Assembly (NCBI GenBank): GCA_963714325.1
Contig: CAVQOB010000035.1
Location: 1-64,000 of the forward strand
Reading direction: 5' to 3'
Source of the DNA: CAVQOB01 sp963714325
Lineage (GTDB): Bacteria > Pseudomonadota > Alphaproteobacteria > Rhizobiales > Hyphomicrobiaceae
Length of the DNA: 64,000 bases
Made by a program: the position numbers and the translations under genes. Shown piece after piece: positions 25,985 through 34,889 of the stretch. The notes under the pieces are model-generated. The model made no database searches and had not been told where the DNA came from. It worked only from the letters and a program-made list of their open reading frames with translations. Every line of letters begins with the position of its first letter. Positions within the stretch are counted from its first letter, which is position 1.

Positions 25985-26378
25985 GCCGCTTATGCACATA
26001 GAACGCGCCAACGCCGCCTCGATGCGTGTGATCAGGATTGAGCCGCCAGCGTGCGGCTCTTTTTGTTCCGGGCTCTCGCTCCAGCAGCCCAACCGCCGCG
26101 AGGCGATCCAACCCGCGCGAAACACTGCTCTGCGCGACACCAAAATCAACGGCAAGCGCCGCTTGGTTCAACGCTCGCCACTCAACGAACGCCAACTGAG
26201 GCTCGCAGTGCCAGAACAGCCGGTGGTCAACAACCAACAAACGCGGGTCCATCAGCAGCCGCCTCCCGCTCTCAAGCAGAATGCGGAACTGCTGGCCATA
26301 GCTCCCCTTGGCCTGCGCCTTCCGGAACTCGCCTTGGACCACCCCATCAGCGTCGACAATCGTATGCGTGTGGCGCAT
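25908..26378 (-). CDS. Winged-helix protein resembling RepL/MarR
   Basis: The ATG at 26378 has GAGGG 4 nt upstream and gives 156 residues. A central helix-turn-helix reads ALAVDFGVAQSSVSRGLDRL followed by a wing (GLLEREPGTKRAARWRLNP) and an RGG...YVHKRL end. The 'RLNP' step after the wing recalls RepL-type plasmid replication proteins as well as MarR-like regulators; I cannot decide between them. A second ATG at 26440 in another frame has a perfect AAGGAGG site and its frame runs to 26252, overlapping this gene. The arrangement suggests a leader peptide, coupled translation or a frameshift. It is the only minus-strand gene of the island. Confidence 0.6.
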   Translation of the reverse strand: MRHTHTIVDADGVVQGEFRKAQAKGSYGQQFRILLESGRRLLMDPRLLVVDHRLFWHCEPQLAFVEWRALNQAALAVDFGVAQSSVSRGLDRLAAVGLLEREPGTKRAARWRLNPDHTHRGGVGAFYVHKRLRKQGGGDPAPQRALPFGGGDLEAE

Positions 26379-26450
26379 GTAACCCTCGCGAGGTTCTTGC
26401 AATTGCCACGCCTAGTTGCCTCGATCTGCTCTGCACTCATCTGCGATCCT

Positions 26451-26478
26451 CCTTCGTGTAATAAGTATTATGGAAAAT
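26451..26478. repeat. Right boundary repeat of the island, dif-like
   Basis: It contains CTTCGTGTAATAAGTA, the perfect copy of the left boundary repeat. Aligned with the E. coli dif site, the first 11 bp (CCTTCGTGTAA) match the XerC arm at 6 positions including the terminal TAA, the centre is TAAGTA, and the last 11 bp (TTATGGAAAAT) match the XerD arm at 9. It lies just upstream of the winged-helix gene's leader. Confidence 0.55.
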
Positions 26479-26574
26479 AACATGGATTTTAACCCTGAGA
26501 CCTAAACTTAAACCCCAAGCATTATTGTCAGCATTGGTGCTGGGTGCACACAGCTCTCCCGATGCGCCCAGTAT

Positions 26575-28095
26575 TTACTTCTCAGCCTTCTCGTAGCCGT
26601 CGGCGACCAATCGATCGAGTAAGCGAACGCCCCATCCAGATGCCCAGCTTTGATTGATCTCGGTTCGCGAGCTGTCCATGGCTGTGCCCGCGACGTCGAG
26701 GTGCGCCCAGGGCGTGTCCTTGATGAAGCGCTGGAGAAACTGCGCAGCCGTGATGGCGCCGCCATGCCGCCCGCCGGTGTTCTTCATGTCGGCGTTCTTG
26801 GTGTCGATCAACTTGTCATAGGCTTTGCCAAGCGGCATGCGCCAGACCTTCTCGCCGGTGACGTCGCCAGCTCGCATCAAATCTGCTGCCAGCTTGTCAT
26901 CATTCGAGAAGAGACCGGCGTGCTCCTTGCCGAGCGCCACCATGATCGCCCCGGTCAATGTCGCGAGATCGACGATAAAGCGCGGCTTGAACCGCTCCTG
27001 CGCGTACCACAGCACGTCGGCGAGCACGAGACGCCCCTCGGCGTCGGTGTTGATCACTTCGATCGTCTGGCCGGACATCGACGTCACGACATCGCCGGGG
27101 CGCGTCGCCGTGCCCGACGGCATGTTCTCGACGAGGCCGATCAGCCCCACAGCATTGACCGGCGCCTTGCGGGCGGCGAGCGCGTGCATCAATCCGGTGA
27201 CGCAGGCAGCACCCCCCATGTCGCCCTTCATGTCTTCCATGCCGGCCGCGGGCTTGATCGAAATGCCGCCGGTGTCGAAGGTGACACCCTTGCCGACAAA
27301 GCACACCGGCTTGGCACGCTTTGATTTCGCGCCATGCCACTGCATGACGACGACCCGCGAGGGGCGGGCACTCCCCTGCCCGACCGCCAGCAACGCCCCC
27401 ATCTTCAACGCCGACAGTTGCGCGACGTCGAGCACGTCGATGTCGATCCCCAGTTTCGCAAGCTCAGCCGCCCGCTCAGCAAACTCAACGGGGCCAAGAA
27501 CGTTCGCAGGCTCGTTGACCAGATCGCGCGCCAGGCACGCGCCTTCGACGACGGCGCGGCGGCTTTCGAATATTGTTTCGGCTTGATCAGGCTTGGCCGT
27601 GTGGATGACGAGCGTCTTGAGGCCGTTGGTTTGCCCGTTGCCCTCGTCTGACGGGCTTTTCGTGTTGTATTTCCTGAAATCGTAGCTACGCAGCAGCGCT
27701 CCTTCCGCGATCTCGGCCGCAAACATCGCCGCTGAGACGCCGCTCACGTCCGCCCCTTCGACAACGACGCTCGCTGTCTCCGCTTTGCGCTTTTGAATTT
27801 CACCGACGACCACGCCGCCAAGCCGGATGCGGTCGAGTTCGTTCGGCTCTGAACCAACGCCGACCAGGATCACGCGTTTGGCTGCGAGTTTGGGCGGCGC
27901 CAGAATTTCCAGGACGCTGCGTGGTTTGCCGGCGAAATCACCAGCGGCCGCGCTGCGCGCAAGGGCGCCGCCTGCGGCCTGATCGAGGTCGCGCGCCGCT
28001 GATCCCCAATGCGGGCCTGGCCCGACCAGAATGGCGGCGACAGGCGATAGGCTCGCCGAAAGGGGAGCGAAGCGGATGTCGAGGGTCAGCGGCAT
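26575..28095 (-). CDS. pepA: Cytosol (leucyl) aminopeptidase PepA
   Basis: This 506-residue M17 metallo-aminopeptidase has the C-terminal catalytic domain with metal and active-site motifs GKGVTFDTGGISIKP, KGDMGGAA and the family signature NTDAEGRL. The N-terminal macro-like domain is present. I chose ATG 28095 (MPLTLDIRFA) because the 31 upstream residues are not family-like. It hydrolyses N-terminal residues of peptides. In E. coli PepA also binds DNA as an accessory factor of XerCD recombination at cer, which is of interest because the dif-like repeat lies 97 bp beyond its stop. Such a DNA role here is untested. Confidence 0.95.
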   Translation of the reverse strand: MPLTLDIRFAPLSASLSPVAAILVGPGPHWGSAARDLDQAAGGALARSAAAGDFAGKPRSVLEILAPPKLAAKRVILVGVGSEPNELDRIRLGGVVVGEIQKRKAETASVVVEGADVSGVSAAMFAAEIAEGALLRSYDFRKYNTKSPSDEGNGQTNGLKTLVIHTAKPDQAETIFESRRAVVEGACLARDLVNEPANVLGPVEFAERAAELAKLGIDIDVLDVAQLSALKMGALLAVGQGSARPSRVVVMQWHGAKSKRAKPVCFVGKGVTFDTGGISIKPAAGMEDMKGDMGGAACVTGLMHALAARKAPVNAVGLIGLVENMPSGTATRPGDVVTSMSGQTIEVINTDAEGRLVLADVLWYAQERFKPRFIVDLATLTGAIMVALGKEHAGLFSNDDKLAADLMRAGDVTGEKVWRMPLGKAYDKLIDTKNADMKNTGGRHGGAITAAQFLQRFIKDTPWAHLDVAGTAMDSSRTEINQSWASGWGVRLLDRLVADGYEKAEK

Positions 28096-28456
28096 GGTCA
28101 CGTGGCTCCGAGGCTTTGGGACGACGGGATGTCGTTTCAGACGAAACGGCACGCTCGTCCTGACGACCCGGAAAAGGCTGCGCCGCATGTTCGCCAGGAG
28201 CGAGGTGTGGCCGGACAGAGAGTGAGTGTGTCAGATTAGCCGCTTGGGCCCAGGATACAAGCGCCGGCTACGGGTTATTCAGCTGCGTGGCCCCAGTTCT
28301 GTCATGTTTCCTGCGCAGACGTGCAACGGGCATTGAGACGTGACGGGGCAGATATATGGATTGCGCGCGACAGCGCTTGGCTCGGGACCACGGGATTGCT
28401 GCAGGGTTGACCATCGTCACCCCCACGGCCTGCAGATTGATGCGGGCGAACGCTAC

Positions 28457-29689
28457 ATGATTCTCGGTCGCTGCATTCTCGGCCGTTACGTTTTCCGACA
28501 GGCTGCCGGCGCGGTTGTCCTGGCGCTGACGTCGTTGACGGGCGTGGTCTGGATCGCCGTCGCTTTGCGACAGCTGGAGCTGCTCACGAGCCAAGGCCAA
28601 GGCGCTCTGACATTCTTGAAGATGACGACGCTGGCATTGCCGACCTTGGTCGCGTTCATCGCGCCGATCGCCTTGCTGCTGGCCTGCCTCCACACCTTGA
28701 GCCGGCTCAATGGCGACAGCGAACTCATTGTTATGACGGCCGGCGGCGCGCCGACTTGGAAGTTGCTCTCTCCCCTGCTGATCCTTGGCGTGATCGTCGC
28801 ACTCGTGGTGGTCGCCATCAATCACGTGGTCGCGCCGTGGAGCCAGCGGTTGATCCGTGACTATGCGTTGGAAATCAGAACCGATCTGATATCGCAGGTC
28901 ATTCAACCCGGCCGCTTCACGACGCCTGAACCCAATCTAACATTCCATATTCAAGGTCGCGCCCGCGATGGCGAATTACTCGGCCTGCTCATGCACGATG
29001 CGCGCGACGAGAAGCAGGTGACGTCCTATCTCGCTGAACGCGGCTACATCGTGAAGCAAGATAAGGCCGCTTATCTGCTGATGCAGAACGGGCATATTCT
29101 GCGCAAGAACGCCGCAGATAGCCCGGTCGACATCATTGTTTTCGAGCGCTACGCCGTCGACATCGCGCGCTTCGAACAGAAATCGGACGGCGCCTTCACG
29201 CTGCGGCCGCGCGAACGCTACACGACTGAATTGCTGAACCCCGCAATGAATGATGCCGCCTATCTCGCCGAGCCCGGCCGCTATCGCGCCGAGTTGCATG
29301 ACCGGTTTGCCAACCCGCTCTATCCGATCGCCTTTCTGTTGATCGCGCTCGCCTTTGGCGGGCAAGCGATGACGACCCGGCAGAACCGGACCACCGGGGT
29401 TGTGATGGGTTTTGCAGCGGCCATTGGCGGGCGCGTCGCCGGCATCGGCGTGACCAACGCGGCGGCGACAAAGCCGGGGATGATCATCTGGATGTATGCC
29501 GTGCCGGTCATTGCCATTCTGATCGCAGCGATCGCGATCCAACTCAACATGAGCCCCCGCCCCGCCCCACGGCTTGTTCGCGTTGCGCGTACGCGCTTCC
29601 ACGCCGCGATTGCTGAAATGGCGTCGTACTTTGCGCGCAAGCCCGTCCGCGGCGCCTCAGCTGTGCGCCAAAAGTCGGGGGCTCGCTGA
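28457..29689 (+). CDS. lptF: LPS export ABC transporter permease LptF
   Basis: The 410-residue inner-membrane protein is one of the two permeases that, with LptB, extract lipopolysaccharide toward the LptC-LptA-LptD bridge. The N-terminal FRQAAGAVVLALTSLTGVVW and two further hydrophobic segments precede a periplasmic beta-jellyroll domain (about residues 140-300); three hydrophobic segments follow. The frame is open to 28340, but ATG 28457 matches the family start. lptG begins on its last base. Confidence 0.92.
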   Translation: MILGRCILGRYVFRQAAGAVVLALTSLTGVVWIAVALRQLELLTSQGQGALTFLKMTTLALPTLVAFIAPIALLLACLHTLSRLNGDSELIVMTAGGAPTWKLLSPLLILGVIVALVVVAINHVVAPWSQRLIRDYALEIRTDLISQVIQPGRFTTPEPNLTFHIQGRARDGELLGLLMHDARDEKQVTSYLAERGYIVKQDKAAYLLMQNGHILRKNAADSPVDIIVFERYAVDIARFEQKSDGAFTLRPRERYTTELLNPAMNDAAYLAEPGRYRAELHDRFANPLYPIAFLLIALAFGGQAMTTRQNRTTGVVMGFAAAIGGRVAGIGVTNAAATKPGMIIWMYAVPVIAILIAAIAIQLNMSPRPAPRLVRVARTRFHAAIAEMASYFARKPVRGASAVRQKSGAR

Positions 29690-30783
29690 TGTTTGGCGCG
29701 CGGACCCTTCGTCGCTACATTGCCTTCCGGTTCCTCGGCGCGATCTTTGCGGCGTTCCTGGTCTGTATGGTTTTGATCTATATGATCGACCTGATCGAGT
29801 TGCTGCGCCAATCGCGCAATGCCAAGGCCGTCACCCTCCCGCAACTGATGTGGATTGGGCTGTTGCGTTTGCTGTCGTTCTCGGAAATCCTGCTGCCGTT
29901 TGGCGTCTTGGTCGGATCCATTGGTGCGCTTCTCAGTCTCAGCCGGAAATCCGAATTGACGATCATGCGCGCCGGCGGCATGTCGGTTTGGCAGTTCATC
30001 AGGCCCGGCGTTGTCGTTGCCCTGATGATTGGTGTCTTGGCGGTGGCGCTCTACAATCCGATTGCGGCGAAGGCCCGGGCGCAGGCCGAGCGGCTGATGG
30101 CTGACGCCTTCGGTAAGGACATCAGCCTCGTCAAGTCGGATAGCTCAGGCGCCTGGTTGCGGCAGGAAGGCTCCGAGGGGGCTTCGGTCATGAACGCCAA
30201 AGTTGTGGCAGATCGCGGCCTAACCCTGGGTGGTGTCACAATTTTTCAGTACGACAAGTCTGGCCGGTTCGCCGAACGCATCGACGCCGAAAAGGCCATT
30301 CTGAACGATGGATTCTGGGATATCCACAAAGCGCGCATCTATCGGGCTGGACGGGAGACGGAATCAGTTGCCGTTTACACGCTCAGCACGTACCTCAGCC
30401 GCGAGCGCATTCAGGATGCTCTGGGCACCGTTGACACGGTTTCGGTCCATGAAATTCCGGATGTTATCGAAATGGCCGAAAAGGCCAAGCTGCCAACGGC
30501 GGCGCTGCGCATGCAGTATCAGATCCTACTGTCCCGCCCTGCCCTGCTGATCGCGATGGTTCTTTTGGCAGCCACTGTGTCTTTGCGGTCCTTCCGCATG
30601 GGGGGCGTCCAGACTATGGTCGTCACTGGGATTGTCGGGGGTGTAGGATTCTTCCTGCTCACGGAGGTTTCGCGGCAGATCGGCTTGGCTGGTCTGGTGC
30701 CGGCCGTCGTGGCTGTGTGGATGCCGATCTTGATAGCCGGACTTATTGCTTTGACGGTGCTGCTGCACCAGGAGGATGGTTGA
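29689..30783 (+). CDS. lptG: LPS export ABC transporter permease LptG
   Basis: This 364-residue permease is the partner of LptF and has the same topology: an N-terminal hydrophobic pair, a periplasmic domain (about 125-270) and C-terminal hydrophobic segments (LLIAMVLLAATVSLRSF, then VGFFLLTEVSRQIGLAGLVP). The start codon overlaps the lptF stop (TGATG) and the end overlaps lptD by 8 bp, so the three are translationally coupled. Confidence 0.93.
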   Translation: MFGARTLRRYIAFRFLGAIFAAFLVCMVLIYMIDLIELLRQSRNAKAVTLPQLMWIGLLRLLSFSEILLPFGVLVGSIGALLSLSRKSELTIMRAGGMSVWQFIRPGVVVALMIGVLAVALYNPIAAKARAQAERLMADAFGKDISLVKSDSSGAWLRQEGSEGASVMNAKVVADRGLTLGGVTIFQYDKSGRFAERIDAEKAILNDGFWDIHKARIYRAGRETESVAVYTLSTYLSRERIQDALGTVDTVSVHEIPDVIEMAEKAKLPTAALRMQYQILLSRPALLIAMVLLAATVSLRSFRMGGVQTMVVTGIVGGVGFFLLTEVSRQIGLAGLVPAVVAVWMPILIAGLIALTVLLHQEDG

Positions 30784-33331
30784 AGTGAAGCGTTGGGCGT
30801 GGAAACCGCACACGTCGTGTGGCACAGCTCGCAGCCGTCGGGGCCCAACTGGGCGCGGGCGCTGCGCAGGCTGGCTGCGCGTTGGCGCGTTCACGCTGCT
30901 TGCGCTTCTGTGCGTCCCCTTCGCCGACATGTCGCTGGCGCAAGATCCGAGCATTTCGAATGGACCGGTTGGAGCAAGCCGTCAGTTCCGCAATGGCCCT
31001 GGCGGCATGTTCGGTGTCGCGCCGAAGATCAATAGCGCGCAGCCGTTGTCGCTGGTAGGCGATGAGTTGGTCTACGACACCAAGGGCAATAAGGTCGTCG
31101 CCCGCGGCAATGTCGAGATCTTGTTCAACGGCTTCGAACTGAAGGCCGACAAAGTCACCTATGACCGCCTCGCCGGCACACTGGTGGCGGAAGGCAACGT
31201 CCAAGTTCGTGATCCCAACGGCAACGTCACGAACGCGCAATTCTTCCGCGCCACCGATGATTTCCGTGATGCCTTTGCCGAACAGCTGAGCGTCACAGCC
31301 AAGGATGACTCGCGGATTACCGCCCGCCGGGTGATCCGCCGCGACGGCAACGTCAGCGAATTCGAAGACGGCAAGTTCACGCCGTGCAAGAGCGAACCTG
31401 GCAAGTCGCCGCTGTGGTGCATCAGCGCCGCGCGGATCGTCCACGACCAGACCGCCGCGACCATCACCTACCAGGATGCGAAGTTCGAGATCTTCGGCGT
31501 CCCCGTCTTGTACATGCCATATTTCCAGCACGCCGATCCATCGGTGAAGCGCCGCTCGGGGTTCCTCGCGCCGCAGATCGGCCAGTCGACGACGCTCGGC
31601 TTCACCTTCGAAGTGCCCTATTACTTCGCGCTGTCGAACACCTACGATTTCACGTTTAACCCCGAGTACATGTCCAAACAGGGACTGTTGTACAAGGGCG
31701 AGTGGCGTCAGAAGCTGGAGACCGGGCAGTATTCGGTGAAGTTCGGTGCCATTGATCAGGACGTCGGTAATCTGAATTGCAATAGCAAACTCACGCCAGC
31801 ACTGCAGGCTTCTTGCCGCGAACTCGACGGCTGGCGCGGCACGATCGAGACAAAGGGCCTGTTTTCGCTGGGGTCGTGGTGGAAGTACGGTTGGAACGTT
31901 ACGCTTGAGAGCGATGACACCTTCCGCCGCTTCTACGGTTTTGACGACATCTTGCAGACCGACCGCGTCAACAACGCGTTTCTTGTCGGTATGAGCGAGC
32001 GCAACTACTTCGGCGCCAACCTCTACCATTTCGGCGGATTGCAGTTCCAAGAGACCGATAGTGCTAAGTCGCGCGTCCACCCCGTCATCGATTACAATTA
32101 CATCATCGGCACCCCGGTGCTCGGTGGCGAGTTGAGCTTCAACGGTCACGCCCGCAACATGAGCCGGGTGACCGGATCATCAGCTCAGGCTGCAGGATTT
32201 TTTGGCGCCGATTCATCGCACGTCGTTAGTGACTTGTCGTGGCGCCGGAAGCTGATCGACAGCCTCGGACAGACCTGGACGCCCTACTTCAGCGGTCGCG
32301 CAGATTTCTACAGCTTTTCCGACGCACGTCCCTTCGATACGACAGGCCTGATACCCGGCGCGTCGACCGGAGACTCGATCATCAGCGCCACTGGGACGGC
32401 AGCGTTGACCTACAGCTATCCCTGGGTAGCCCACTCTGCATCGGCTTCGCACACGATTGAACCGACCGCACAGATTGTTGCACGCTCGACGACCAAGCGC
32501 GACCAGCGGCTCCTTCCGAATGAAGACGCCAAGAGCCTCGTTTTTGACGATGGCCTCCTGTTCGATGTCAGCAAAACGAGCGGCTTCGACCGAATTGACG
32601 ATGGAACACGTGCCAATCTTGGCGTGCAGTACGCGCTGCAGACGAACAGCGGTTTTCATGCGCGCCTTGTGGCCGGGCAAAGCTTTCACCTCGCCGGCAC
32701 CAATGTCTTCACCGATCCCGGGCGCGACGTTGGCTTTGTTCCCAACCCTTACTACCCGCGCTCGCCGCAGAATTTTTCGTCCTTCAGCGGGCTTGAGACC
32801 GCGAAGTCCGACTATGTCTTCGGCGCCTATTTATCGCCGCTGAAGAATCTGAGCCTAGTGACGCAAGCCCGGTTCGACGACAACGACTTCAAGCTGCGGC
32901 GGCATGACTCCCTGCTGTCGTATTATTATGGTCCGTTGACTGGGCAGGTACTTTACACCGAGTCCTACATTGATCCGGCGAGCCGCCTGCCAGGCGATAC
33001 GGTTCTGGTGGGCAATGAGGCCTTCCGGCAGCGCGATATCCTCGCATCACTCGGCCTGAAGCTGACTGATAATTGGAGCATCTTCGGTCAAATCCGTTAT
33101 GACATCGACTCGCGGTTCCGGCTGCAGGATCTCGTCCAAGTCAGGTACGCCGACGAGTGCTTCGTGTTGTCGGTCAGCTACAGCGAATCCTTCATCAACG
33201 ATCCTAGCCGCGACATCAAACCCGACCGGTCCGTTATGCTCCGCTTCGAGTTGAAGCACCTCGGTGAGTTCGGCACGAAGTCCGACGCCCTGGGCTTCCT
33301 CAACAAGGGCGTCAACCAGCCGGCCAACTGA
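30776..33331 (+). CDS. lptD: LPS-assembly outer-membrane protein LptD
   Basis: The 851-residue protein inserts lipopolysaccharide into the outer leaflet. After a basic N-terminus and a signal sequence (VGAFTLLALLCVPFADMSLA) comes the OstA/LptA-like jellyroll (LVYDTKGNKVVARGNVEIL), then the beta-barrel domain to the C-terminus. Cysteines at FTPCKSEPGKSPLWC and CNSK...SC could form the disulfides needed for maturation. It overlaps lptG by 8 bp. Confidence 0.94.
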   Translation: MVEVKRWAWKPHTSCGTARSRRGPTGRGRCAGWLRVGAFTLLALLCVPFADMSLAQDPSISNGPVGASRQFRNGPGGMFGVAPKINSAQPLSLVGDELVYDTKGNKVVARGNVEILFNGFELKADKVTYDRLAGTLVAEGNVQVRDPNGNVTNAQFFRATDDFRDAFAEQLSVTAKDDSRITARRVIRRDGNVSEFEDGKFTPCKSEPGKSPLWCISAARIVHDQTAATITYQDAKFEIFGVPVLYMPYFQHADPSVKRRSGFLAPQIGQSTTLGFTFEVPYYFALSNTYDFTFNPEYMSKQGLLYKGEWRQKLETGQYSVKFGAIDQDVGNLNCNSKLTPALQASCRELDGWRGTIETKGLFSLGSWWKYGWNVTLESDDTFRRFYGFDDILQTDRVNNAFLVGMSERNYFGANLYHFGGLQFQETDSAKSRVHPVIDYNYIIGTPVLGGELSFNGHARNMSRVTGSSAQAAGFFGADSSHVVSDLSWRRKLIDSLGQTWTPYFSGRADFYSFSDARPFDTTGLIPGASTGDSIISATGTAALTYSYPWVAHSASASHTIEPTAQIVARSTTKRDQRLLPNEDAKSLVFDDGLLFDVSKTSGFDRIDDGTRANLGVQYALQTNSGFHARLVAGQSFHLAGTNVFTDPGRDVGFVPNPYYPRSPQNFSSFSGLETAKSDYVFGAYLSPLKNLSLVTQARFDDNDFKLRRHDSLLSYYYGPLTGQVLYTESYIDPASRLPGDTVLVGNEAFRQRDILASLGLKLTDNWSIFGQIRYDIDSRFRLQDLVQVRYADECFVLSVSYSESFINDPSRDIKPDRSVMLRFELKHLGEFGTKSDALGFLNKGVNQPAN

Positions 33332-33557
33332 CGTCGCAAGGCATGGGATGCGCCGTGCCCTTGGTTACCCCGCAAGCAACCGACACCGTCTCGGCTTTTT
33401 GCGTCCAACGAGGGGCTAGCCCGCCCTGGCGTCGCCATGGTTTTCGGGGATAAACTCGCGGCTACAGCTCGCTCGTACTGATCGCGCTTATGATGGGCGC
33501 ATCAATTCGCGGTGGACCCGGAGGTTGGGACCGCCAAGCCGACTGGGACACAGCACT

Positions 33558-34889
33558 ATGCCCTGCTTCATGCTCAGAGAATGCGCAGCCGGAACATTAT
33601 TGTCCGCAGCGAAGTGCCACGTGCGACGTTGGCATTGTGCGGTCGGCTTCGCACTTATCGGTGTGTTCGCGACGGGAGCGCCGCTACCGGCGGGGGCTCA
33701 GTTTTCCGTCAGCGAACCTCGCCCCATCGCCGCGCCGCCGCCACCGCCGGTGCAACAACAACCCGCCGCCAAGGCCGCGAAGCCCGCCAAGCCGCCGTCA
33801 AGAACCGCCGCTGCCGCCACGACCACAACATCGTCGACCGGAAAAAACGATCAGTCGATCGTCGTGCTGGTTAACGATGAGCCGATCACCGCCTACGAGG
33901 TCGATCAACGCTCGCGCTTCATGGCGCTGAGCTCCAACATCGGCGCCAAGGCGCAGGAGAATTTCAAACGCATCGTCACCGCCGAGTCGACCAACACGCA
34001 ACTGAAGGCGATTCTCGAGAAAACGATCCAGGAAAACCAGGGCAAGACGCGCGAGCAGATCATCGCCATTTTCGAGGAGCGCAAAAAGCAATTTGCGCTC
34101 GGCCTGCAAAAGCAAGCGATCGAAGGTGCGCGCGCCAGTGTGCTGCCTGGCATGCGCAAGGCCGCGCAGGATGAGCTGATCGAGGAAAAGCTGAAGCTGC
34201 AGGAGGCACGCAAGCTCGGCGCAGAAATATCTGAAGCTGACGCCAATAAAGTGCTCACCGACATGGCTGGCCGCAATAAACTGACGCTGGAACAATTCAG
34301 CCAGAACTTGAAAACTCAAGGTGTCGATATCGCAACGTTGAGGTCGCGCTTCGTGGCGAACCTCGCCTGGCGCAATGTCGTGCAGCGAAAATTTTCAGCC
34401 CAGATCGCCGTCAACCAGAAAGACGTCGACCGGATGATCGCCGCGTCAACCGATGGCAGCGAAGACGCGGTCGAGTTGCAGATCCAGAGGATCACCTTGC
34501 CGTTGCCACCGAAACTTGATCAGGGCGCCATGGCCAAGGGCCTCGCCGATGCCGACGGCATGCGGCGCAAATTCGGCGGCTGCAAGGGCACCGCGCAGCT
34601 ATCAGCCAGCGCCGGCGGAAAGTTCGAGGACATCAAGTATATCCGCCCGTCGACCGTCGCTGAACCAACCCGCAGCTTCCTGCTGAGCGCCAAGGACGGC
34701 GAGATGCTGCCGCCCCAGACCACGGCCGGCGGGATCGAGGTTTATGCGGTCTGCGGTCGACGCACCATCAAGGCCGACGAGACCAAACGCGCCAAGGCGC
34801 AGGACGAATTGCAGTCGCAGGAGTACGAGCGCCTTGCCAAGCGGCATCTGCGCGATCTCAGGCAGGACGCGCACATCGAGATCCGATGA
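33558..34889 (+). CDS. surA: SurA-like periplasmic chaperone / peptidyl-prolyl isomerase
   Basis: About 444 residues. A signal sequence (HCAVGFALIGVFATGAPLPA) is followed by a Pro/Ala-rich linker, the SurA N-terminal chaperone module (IVVLVNDEPITAYEVDQRSR), helical segments and a C-terminal parvulin-like region. The module helps fold outer-membrane proteins such as LptD, encoded just upstream. The start is uncertain: ATG 33558 or 33570, with a TTG at 33525 further out, none with a strong ribosome-binding site. The stop overlaps the rsmA start (ATGA); the pdxA gene often found between them is absent. Confidence 0.88.
   Translation: MPCFMLRECAAGTLLSAAKCHVRRWHCAVGFALIGVFATGAPLPAGAQFSVSEPRPIAAPPPPPVQQQPAAKAAKPAKPPSRTAAAATTTTSSTGKNDQSIVVLVNDEPITAYEVDQRSRFMALSSNIGAKAQENFKRIVTAESTNTQLKAILEKTIQENQGKTREQIIAIFEERKKQFALGLQKQAIEGARASVLPGMRKAAQDELIEEKLKLQEARKLGAEISEADANKVLTDMAGRNKLTLEQFSQNLKTQGVDIATLRSRFVANLAWRNVVQRKFSAQIAVNQKDVDRMIAASTDGSEDAVELQIQRITLPLPPKLDQGAMAKGLADADGMRRKFGGCKGTAQLSASAGGKFEDIKYIRPSTVAEPTRSFLLSAKDGEMLPPQTTAGGIEVYAVCGRRTIKADETKRAKAQDELQSQEYERLAKRHLRDLRQDAHIEIR

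Larger units (their letters stand above)
21497..26467. mobile_element. Putative 5-kb integrated element flanked by 16-bp direct repeats
   Basis: The segment between the two direct repeats holds only genes I cannot place in core metabolism: an HGG-motif protein, short overlapping hypotheticals, a LuxR-type HTH protein and a RepL/MarR-like winged-helix protein. The flanks are ordinary metabolic genes. No integrase, resolvase or transposase is present, and the right copy aligns with a dif site, so integration by the host XerC/XerD (an IMEX-like way of life) is the leading inference. A genomic island that has lost its integrase, or an operator shared by chance, are the alternatives. Confidence 0.5.

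Noticed and set aside
21496..26478. Insertion sequence or integrase-bearing prophage
   Set aside because: No transposase, integrase, terminase or capsid gene can be recognised, and no terminal inverted repeats flank the island.
30743..32149. Long open frame on the minus strand (468 codons)
   Set aside because: It is antisense to lptD and its residues show no family; high-GC codon bias keeps the complementary frame open.
33332..33557. Small gene between lptD and surA
   Set aside because: The open frames are short, lack ribosome-binding sites and have no protein-like features; it looks like an ordinary intergenic region.
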